From Gammaproteobacteria bacterium (GTDB lineage Bacteria; Pseudomonadota; Gammaproteobacteria; Steroidobacterales; Steroidobacteraceae): a stretch of 6,326 nt of DNA. The position numbers were made by a program, and so were the translations under genes. The stretch spans positions 1 to 6,326 of the forward strand of contig JAQGOD010000185.1 of assembly GCA_028293775.1 (NCBI GenBank). The letters are read 5' to 3'. The notes under the pieces are model-generated. The model was not told the origin of the DNA, ran no database searches, and worked only from the letters and a program-made list of their open reading frames with translations. The number at the start of each line of letters is the position of its first letter. Within the stretch, counting starts at the first letter, position 1. Positions 6,155 through 6,326 of this stretch are shown here, piece after piece.

Positions 6155-6326
6155 ATGGAAATTCGAATATTGCGCGGCTCCGAGGTGCGGCAGCTCCTGC
6201 CCATGGGCGAGTGCATCGATTTGATGCAACGAACCATGATCGCCGTGTCGGAGGGACGGGTCGTGCTGCCTTTGCGGTCGATTTTGGCCATGCCGAAAGA
6301 CCGCGGAATGATGGGCGTGATGCCGG
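6155..6326 (+). CDS. Ornithine cyclodeaminase/mu-crystallin family protein, N-terminal part
   Basis: The first 57 codons, cut by the right edge of the window. The segment IRILRGSEVRQLLPMGECID (3-22), then LPLRSILAMP (38-47) and MMGVMP (52-57), follow the N-terminal pattern of the OCD/mu-crystallin family, in which the Arg of PLR (here R41) binds the substrate carboxylate. Family members use NAD(P)(H) in a Rossmann domain, not yet reached here. They include ornithine cyclodeaminase, alanine dehydrogenase, ketimine reductase, iminosuccinate reductase (BhcD) and EutC. The exact reaction cannot be told from this piece. The ATG lies one base after the aminotransferase stop and has no ribosome binding site of its own that I can see, so translation is probably coupled. 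Confidence 0.82.
   Translation, partial: MEIRILRGSEVRQLLPMGECIDLMQRTMIAVSEGRVVLPLRSILAMPKDRGMMGVMP

Noticed and set aside
5638..6291. Antisense frame opposite the aminotransferase and OCD genes (217 codons)
   Set aside because: The + strand genes show clear family motifs throughout; the reverse frame has none and is a GC-rich shadow.

Overview
This GC-rich, gene-dense window looks like chromosomal DNA of a gammaproteobacterium. The main reasons are an RlmD tail ending in the MDMFPHTTHVES signature and a NagZ that follows the Escherichia coli type along its whole length. No ribosomal or taxonomic marker is present, so the lineage is an inference. Codon usage and reading-frame structure look uniform. 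I see no insertion sequence, phage gene, tRNA, rRNA or CRISPR array.

Region 1 (1-2434, + strand) is a tightly packed run. It holds the C-terminal part of the 23S rRNA m5U1939 methyltransferase RlmD, the peptidoglycan-recycling glucosaminidase NagZ (overlapping RlmD as ATGA), and a PAS/GGDEF protein that overlaps NagZ by 14 bases. The PAS domain resembles a LOV domain but has Leu at the photoactive Cys position. The GGDEF motif has decayed to AGGSL, while the RxxD inhibitory c-di-GMP site is kept. This suggests a c-di-GMP receptor rather than a cyclase.

Region 2 (2435-3928, + strand) is an 81-base gap with a possible extended -10 promoter, followed by a 12-helix APC-superfamily amino acid permease starting at TTG. 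Its stop codon overlaps that of the next, convergent gene.

Region 3 (3925-6326) is a divergent amino-acid metabolism locus. A threonine/serine dehydratase-like PLP enzyme runs on the - strand. A class V aminotransferase-fold enzyme and the start of an ornithine cyclodeaminase/mu-crystallin family gene run on the + strand, one base apart. The gap between the two arms is an AT-rich island with a palindrome that overlaps predicted promoters in both directions, so one regulator could control both arms. Permease, dehydratase, PLP transaminase-fold enzyme and OCD-type imine enzyme together suggest uptake and breakdown (or conversion) of an amino acid or hydroxylated amino acid. The substrate cannot be read from the sequence. 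No clearly unprecedented system is visible; the best leads are the degenerate sensory protein and the divergent PLP-enzyme/OCD locus.
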